From contig ML677335.1 of NCBI GenBank assembly GCA_007922305.1, positions 40,352,887-40,416,886 of the forward strand: a stretch of DNA of 64,000 nucleotides, given 5' to 3'. A program made the translations under genes and the position numbers. Source of the stretch: Dermatemys mawii (Eukaryota > Chordata > Testudines > Dermatemydidae). The notes under the pieces are model-generated. The model worked only from the letters and a program-made list of their open reading frames with translations, ran no database searches and had not been told where the DNA came from. The number at the start of each line of letters is the position of its first letter. The stretch's first letter is position 1. Shown piece after piece: positions 58,136 through 64,000 of this stretch.

Positions 58136-59560
58136 TTGTGTTACAGTCTGCAGTCAGGACATTGGACCTATTGTGCAAGAGGCTGTTCAAACATATAATG
58201 AAAAAAGAGGGTCTCCTGTCTCCAAAAACTGTAAGTAAGAAAAATAAAAAAAATCTAAACAATAACCTTATGATTTTAAATTATTTTTTAATTTTACAAA
58301 TATTTTGTAGTTTAATATTTTACTTTTCTTCAACTGCAAGTATTAAATGATATTCACTTCCATATCATATTTGGGTTCTTTTGATACTAGTTCACGAGAG
58401 TTAGTTAGCAGTACAGACCAATTACAATTTACCAGTTGAATAATAAATTCAAGAGAGAAAAATATTGTTCTCATTCATTCATATTAACAAACATTCAGGG
58501 AAAGGAAAACCACATGGCATTTTCAGCATTATTGCCCAATATTCTAATGAAAAGGAGTTATTTCCCATGAGCTTAAGTTACACATACAGTGGTCTGTTGG
58601 GTCTTCATTTGTTAAAGTTCAATTCGTTAGTATATGCCTTAAAATTATACTCCTTCCATCACCAAAATTTTGAGTGTGCTTTAAGGACTCACTGACAGCT
58701 GAAGTAAGTCACTGGGGCTTGTATACTGCTGACCTTGATAGCTTTTCAGTTTATAACATTTTAGAGGTGCATGTACAACACCATCAGTGAGGGGAAAAAA
58801 GAAAGCAAATGCCAGGAGATCTATTAGAAACAAGATGCATTTGTTTTTGACTTCTAATTAATCAAGATAACATCTTTTTCAGCCATTAGACAGTAAAATC
58901 AATAGCTTGGGCAGTCTGACTGCCAGTTAGACTTATACACCAACACCTATTATTGGCAAAACTGTGATGTATTTAACCATTTCATCCTTTATTATATTAA
59001 AAAAGTGACCAGTCTCCAAGAGAGCATGTGGGAGGGAAAGTTCAGCACCACAATAGATTGCCCTTCTGTGAGCAAGTTTCACACTTCCTCCCTTTCCACG
59101 CTATAGGAATTGTTCTTTTGAAGTGAGCATGACAAAAAATGTCAAACAACACTGTAGGAAAGTCAAAGTTTGGCATGTATGGGAACCAATGTAGCTGTGC
59201 AAAGCAACAAAGAATCCGGGGAATGAGATTGCTGCATCCTGTGCCATACAGATGAGATGACCCCCAGGCAGAGCAGGAAGTGACTTTCAGAACAACCAAT
59301 GGCAGCGGCATTAAAAATTATTCTCTTTTTTTATTACCCCCAAAAAGCAGCAGCAACATGTTGCTCTTCCAGACAAGACCTTCCTCTGACTTACTTACAC
59401 TGTAAGGAGATGAAAGATCCCATATCACCTTCAATAACAACAAGGGGGTTTGCTAGAACTCTTGGACAAAATTTCTCTTCCTACTATTGGCTGCCACTCT
59501 TTCCCCACAGTGGTGGTGCATTTCACGGATGAGTTGAAGGGCTTCCTCTTAGGTATGCTG
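58136..59560. other. Unannotated AT-rich DNA
   Basis: A weak exon-like 84-bp interval at 58147-58230 was considered and rejected. No repeat recognised. Confidence 0.35.
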
Positions 59561-59565
59561 TAGGG

Positions 59566-59640
59566 CAGTGTTTCTCAATCTTTTTGATACCTGGGACAGG
59601 CTTGCTGCCTTCCTAAACTGAGGGGGAGATGTCAGAGACT
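59566..59640 (+). mobile_element. Possible hAT terminal fragment
   Basis: 'cagtgtttctcaatcttttt' resembles the CAGTG-type hAT terminus, followed by 'gatacctgggacaggcttgc'. No matching right end was found. Confidence 0.4.
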
Positions 59641-59829
59641 GTGTCAGTGGGAAACAATGCTGTAGAGGGTGCAATCCTGCCAACCCTTACACAAGATTCA
59701 CGTCATAATCAAGGCTGTCTTAGCCCCAGGTTCTCCAGTCAATGAGCAGGCTTTTATATCACTCCTTTCTCCTACTTGTTGCCATGCAGTAGAATGAATG
59801 ACCATCCCAGGTTTTTGTTATTTCCCCCC

Positions 59830-59953
59830 GTCCACTTTTTCAGTCATTCTTGTTTTCATTTTTTTCTTGCTGTAACTTTTCAAAAGATGGAGACATTTAG
59901 AAAAGTTAGAAAGTAAGAAAAAGATGAAAAACTGAAAAATGGGTATAATTAAT
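59830..59953. repeat. Imperfect inverted repeat, purine/pyrimidine arms
   Basis: The left arm (59830-59881) has 'ttcttgttttcattttttt' and 'cttgctgtaacttttc'. The right arm (59899-59953) has 'gaaaagttagaaagtaagaa' and 'aagatgaaaaactgaaaaat'. They pair along most of their length with one 9-base gap. Confidence 0.55.
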
Positions 59954-62520
59954 TCTGCTGTATTCAGTGGCCAAAAAAATGGACAAAATGATCAAGAAAA
60001 AAATAAAGGGGGAAAGGAAGAAAGGAGAAAAAACAAGAAATGAAAACTAAAATTTCAAATGTATCATATATGAAGTGACTGGTTTTGATGAGAAACAGGA
60101 AATTTTCCAAAAACTTGAAGCATTCCATAAAAATTCCCAGTTTCCAAAAAAAGACAATATTTTCAATTTAAAAAGTTTCAAACAGAACATTAATGCAACC
60201 AGCTGTATTATTCATTCAGTTACTGGATTCACTTCAAGAGCATTCCTTCTGACTTGAAGTCAATGACATATGATTTAGCACTTTACTTAATGAATGTCAG
60301 TGGGTTTGCCCAAACTGTTTCTTGGTTAGTTTTCAGAATTTCACATGATATTTTCATTTAGCAAAGTGAAAACACAGTTTTGGGGGGGTAAAGTGTTTCT
60401 GGCTAGAAACCTGTGAAGTTCAGTAATTTGACTCCACTGAATAGTTATACAATGTTTCTTCCATTGGAACTCCACATTAAAATCACATCTCAGACACTCC
60501 ACCAACACCAAAAAAACCCCAACCCCTTCAGTCCAAAGAATTGTGCTTCCCCTGCTTTCTCAAGGTCTTAATGATGCTATAAACTGACCTAGGTTCATTT
60601 AAAGATTTAGCCCTAGTTTGCTGGAAAAGTTTGAGAACCTTCTAATAGAACTTGGAATAAGCCACACACAACTAGTCTGTTTTGTTTGAAACTCAAAACT
60701 CAGCCAAGTTTCTTGTGTATATGCAAATAGCTTTGCTGCCAACCTGCAATGGCTAGAATGCATTCTGGGAGAGAGTAGATTGGGGAGAGGGATGGGAGGA
60801 TAGATATTTGATTTTTACCAAGTTCGGTGAAATGCCAACTTATTAACTGCACTTTTAGGACCAAGTCTTCTCTCTCCAAACACACACAGCCCCAGCAATA
60901 GCTGTTCTCTGGGTAACTCTGTGGAGAAAGAAGGAAGGAACCCTCTGCTCAAATCTTGAGGGGTGGAGCTACAGCCTTAACACATTCACAGGCTGAACAG
61001 CCTAGTAGATATCATGGCTCAACCCCACCACACACACTCCTCACGCACACTTATACTTCTAGGAGGCAGGTTGGAGAAGTTGAGACATGAAGCAGAGGAT
61101 CCATTAGCTCTTGCCTCTCTCTAAGGCACCCTCATACAAGCCTCATGCATGACAATTCCCCATAATGTGTATGGGGAACAGACACCCTGCACAATCACCC
61201 TAAACTCTACCCGCTACTGACAATTGGACAATCTTGTTGCCACTGCTTGAGTTCCCTCTGCAAGTGCAGATGAAGGGAAAGGATATGGTCTTCACTCACA
61301 GCTCCACCTCTCACACACTAGTTTTAAAGGCATATGACAGGAAGAAGCCCATATCTTATATGATGCTGAGCATCTTCTACTTTCAGAGGGAGCTGAGGTG
61401 AGCCATGTTTGAATTTCAGCATAAAGCAGCATCAGGACTGGCGATAAATGAACTTTAAAGTGTTCAGAGTTCAAGCTCAGTTTGGTTAAACATCCCAAAG
61501 TTTGGATGCTCATTGAGATATCTGATCTCTTGGTGTGAGATGTTAGGCTAGATCTAACAAGGACAGGCTTTCTCCTGAGATAAATGGCTTTCCTGTTTCT
61601 GATCCCAGATGGAAACACCAAAACAGCAGCATTTCTCACAGTGCTTTCATGCTTCCACTCTGCTCCTGGCTGGAACCCAGAAAGGCAAAGAGAAGAGTAC
61701 ATTTAATAATAACTAGGGGACAAAACCAAAACAACCTCGCCCTCCCTTCCCTGCAGCACCACACAAAAATCTGGGAATAAACGGGAGGTAATCCTCTAAA
61801 CAAAGCTCTAAAGTGTGCAAAACGGTGTATTCTGCACACATTCCATCATGAAATCTTATGTTTCACTACCATAATGTCTGTAACACCATAATTCTTTTAC
61901 TTACCTGTTTTAATGTATGGCAGGAAATATACTGTTAAACTTGTGCTTCATTTATCACCATGCCTAGGTAGCCAAAATATTTAAGTGAAAACCAGTCTCA
62001 TAGCTTGTAGTCACCAGTGACATTTTTATATGAAGGATTTTTTTTAATGCTGTTTGTGAGAGGACTCACATTATCAAAGTCTGATTGTATTTGGAAAATG
62101 CTAAAACTGAATCCATTATATTCACCGCCCAGGCCATTAAATAAAAAAAAATGTTCCTTATATTAAACTGGAAGATAGGCAAAGATCATATGCTCATTTG
62201 CTGTAATCAATGACAAGCTAATGGATATTAACAATGAATTCTCTGTAATGCTCTTGAATCTGGTGATCTTTGATACAATCCATGTGCCATTCTAAGCAAT
62301 CATATCTGAATGAAAGTTTGCAGATACGCATTAAAAGCTGCAATGTTTCTAACAAAATTCTGGCATGATATTTACAAACAATGTGATTGCGATAGAACGT
62401 TGACTGCAACTCAACATTACAAGTAGATCTTTTTGAAACACAATTAGAACCTCAAATTGCAAAATATCCAGACATTGTATAATCAATACAACATCTGATT
62501 GCTGGTACACTAATCATCAG
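59954..62520. other. Unannotated AT-rich DNA
   Basis: 60030-60190 is A-rich with 'gaaattttcc'/'ggaatgc'-type motifs like those at 22.6 kb. The 136-codon minus frame 61292-61702 has no recognisable domain. No gene. Confidence 0.4.
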
Positions 62521-62525
62521 TATCA

Positions 62526-62604
62526 GCCAGAGCCTCAAATGGTGTAAATCAGTGACATCAATGGAGCTATGCTGATGAACAGCAGCTGAAGATCAAGCAT
62601 TGCT
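62526..62604. repeat. Short palindromic repeat (ccattga/tcaatgg family)
   Basis: 'gccagagcctcaaatggtgt' and 'gctgatgaacagcagctgaa' are inverted arms around 'gacatcaatggagctatgct'. Confidence 0.55.
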
Positions 62605-64000
62605 TTCTTTATTATTTTTCACTATTGAAGAATATCTCTGGCGCGATCATAGTTCTGAATCCATAGCTCATGCATTTGGGTCAACTTTAGAGAACAGCTT
62701 GACAGATTTATGCATATGTCTTGGGGAATTTTTTTTTTAAGTCTGCTGACCTTCTGTCTACCTATATTTGAGGGCTGGTCTGTGTTAGCATCGCTTCATA
62801 ATCCCAATTAGACTGAGAAGCATTATTTTGAGTTTTCTGAACTATTACTACCACCCATGTCCATTTGTCTTTTTTATTCTCTAGATGTGCCATGACAAGG
62901 ATTAAATGCGACACACACCAAACTTTGAATGTCCTGCAGCCAGCTCCAGTGGCTTGGATGCTGTCATATCGAGCTACATCAGGAGCAGTGGCTCAATGGC
63001 TGTGTCTGTGACACATGTCAGAAACTTTTAAATATCTGCTCTTTTTTCATCAGGATGCGTCTGTATCCTAGCTAGGGAAGAGATGACATTTTATGTTTGG
63101 GTGGAACTTGTTGTGGTTCTCTCTTCCTGCCTCCTCTAACTGTCAGCCTGAGTTTCCCCTAAACATATCAAAATGTAGACAAATAAAACTTGTCATTTAG
63201 AAATAAATTCAGTAGTAACCATACTTGAAAACAATGTTTTAGAAGGAACTTAGGCACATTTTCTGATAGAATGATGCGCTACACAACACACAGCACCAGG
63301 CTATCACTGACCTTTGTTATGTGCTGCCTTAAAAGACTGATGTGCAAAACTCAGATACACATGAATTCCTTAACATTTCTGCTCTTTTTCCATTAAAGTG
63401 GAATAATTTGGCATATAACTACACAATATATCAGGGTATTGCCAAGGCTTGGAAGAATTAACATTTGGATAAAAATATATAGTTTAAGGGTAGAATATGA
63501 GTCTGCTAATGCATAAGACTGTACTCCCCAGGATGAGTCCCATTAGTTGAAAAGGAAAGAGAGAAAGAAAAGCAAACTTGTTTCCTTCATTTTGAACAAA
63601 TATATGTCATTTCTTTAAGATCAATCTTGGGTTGTTTGTTTTCCAAAATAAAAAATAATGCAGCCTCTGGACTCCCTGACTATGACATTTTTTCATGAGG
63701 TTTAATTAATAATATGAATAGTCTTTTATATTCCCCATTCCCCAAGGCAGCTTGAGAACTTTGAATTTTCCTGAAGTTGCGTGTGACTGTGCTTGAGAGG
63801 CCAGACTTAGTTCACAAAGTTAAACACTGGGTAATTTTACTCGGGGACCCTCTTTGCCCATTTCAACTGACCATGTGTGAGTTGAATTTGACTAGCATTT
63901 GGACCTGTAAAACCTTTGGCTTCCCAAAACCATCTGTCTGGTTCCTAGCTAAGCTGCCTACTTCCAAACCACCAGCAATAAGAAAGGAAAATTCAATTGC
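62605..64000. other. Unannotated DNA; weak splice-acceptor candidate
   Basis: A pyrimidine tract followed by 'ctag' at 62862-62884 and AATAAA at 63182-63187 are the only gene-like signals. No coding sequence recognised. Confidence 0.35.

Noticed and set aside
58147..58230. 84-bp exon-like interval between 'ttacag' and 'gtaagt'
   Set aside because: Weak pyrimidine tract, directly downstream of a SINE tail, short open frame of 28 codons that is likely by chance, and no protein family recognised.

Overview
This window looks like non-coding nuclear DNA from an amniote, most likely a turtle (Testudines). The evidence is the repeat content. It has several CR1 LINE copies, one ending in the tail 'ttatgttcttatg' that I associate with turtle CR1. 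It has a Penelope-like element (PLE) with a GIY-YIG endonuclease, plus palindromic PLE-end derivatives. It also has MIR/CORE-SINE copies, hAT elements with 8-bp target duplications, a Tigger-type DNA transposon, and mariner-type MITEs flanked by TA. A crocodilian is less likely and a bird is unlikely. Family names rest on motif recognition and memory; no database search was run.

I recognise no host protein-coding exon, rRNA, functional tRNA or CRISPR array. All convincing coding similarity belongs to transposons: PLE reverse transcriptase plus endonuclease (44.8-46.9 kb, minus), CR1 ORF2 remnants (7.1-7.7, 12.1-13.5, 19.6-20.2 and 40.5-43.2 kb, plus) and a pogo/Tigger transposase (14.8-16.0 kb, plus). 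Every one is broken by truncation or frameshift.

Layout. 0-7 kb: a MIR, a PLE-like end and a G-rich hAT-like remnant, then unannotated DNA. 7-9 kb: a CR1 3' end and a palindromic mini-PLE. 12-16.3 kb: the best-preserved CR1, then a Tigger interrupted by MITE-like sequence. 17.1-18.1 kb: a TGTGA...TCACA element. 19.5-21.4 kb: a deleted CR1 and a tandemly duplicated tRNA-like SINE. 23.4-24.2 kb: a hAT with a perfect 8-bp target duplication. 28 kb: a second mini-PLE. 33-34.5 kb: degenerate minisatellite and GC-rich repeat DNA. 36-40 kb: MIR-type SINEs and a GC-rich repeat. 40.5-47.4 kb: an old CR1 with endonuclease sequence, then the PLE bracketed by two mariner-type MITEs. 53-58 kb: CR1 tails, SINE tails, a short hAT with a G run, and a 54-bp alternating purine-pyrimidine tract. 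58-64 kb: mostly unannotated, with one inverted repeat and one weak splice-acceptor candidate.

The most interesting points are three. First, the PLE group: one coding copy with a 12-bp target duplication and inverted termini, plus two RT-less hairpin copies built from those termini. Second, a dispersed set of short imperfect palindromes sharing a core like 'ccattga(c)ttcaatgg'. Third, the MITE pair flanking the PLE. I saw no functional gene system beyond mobile elements.
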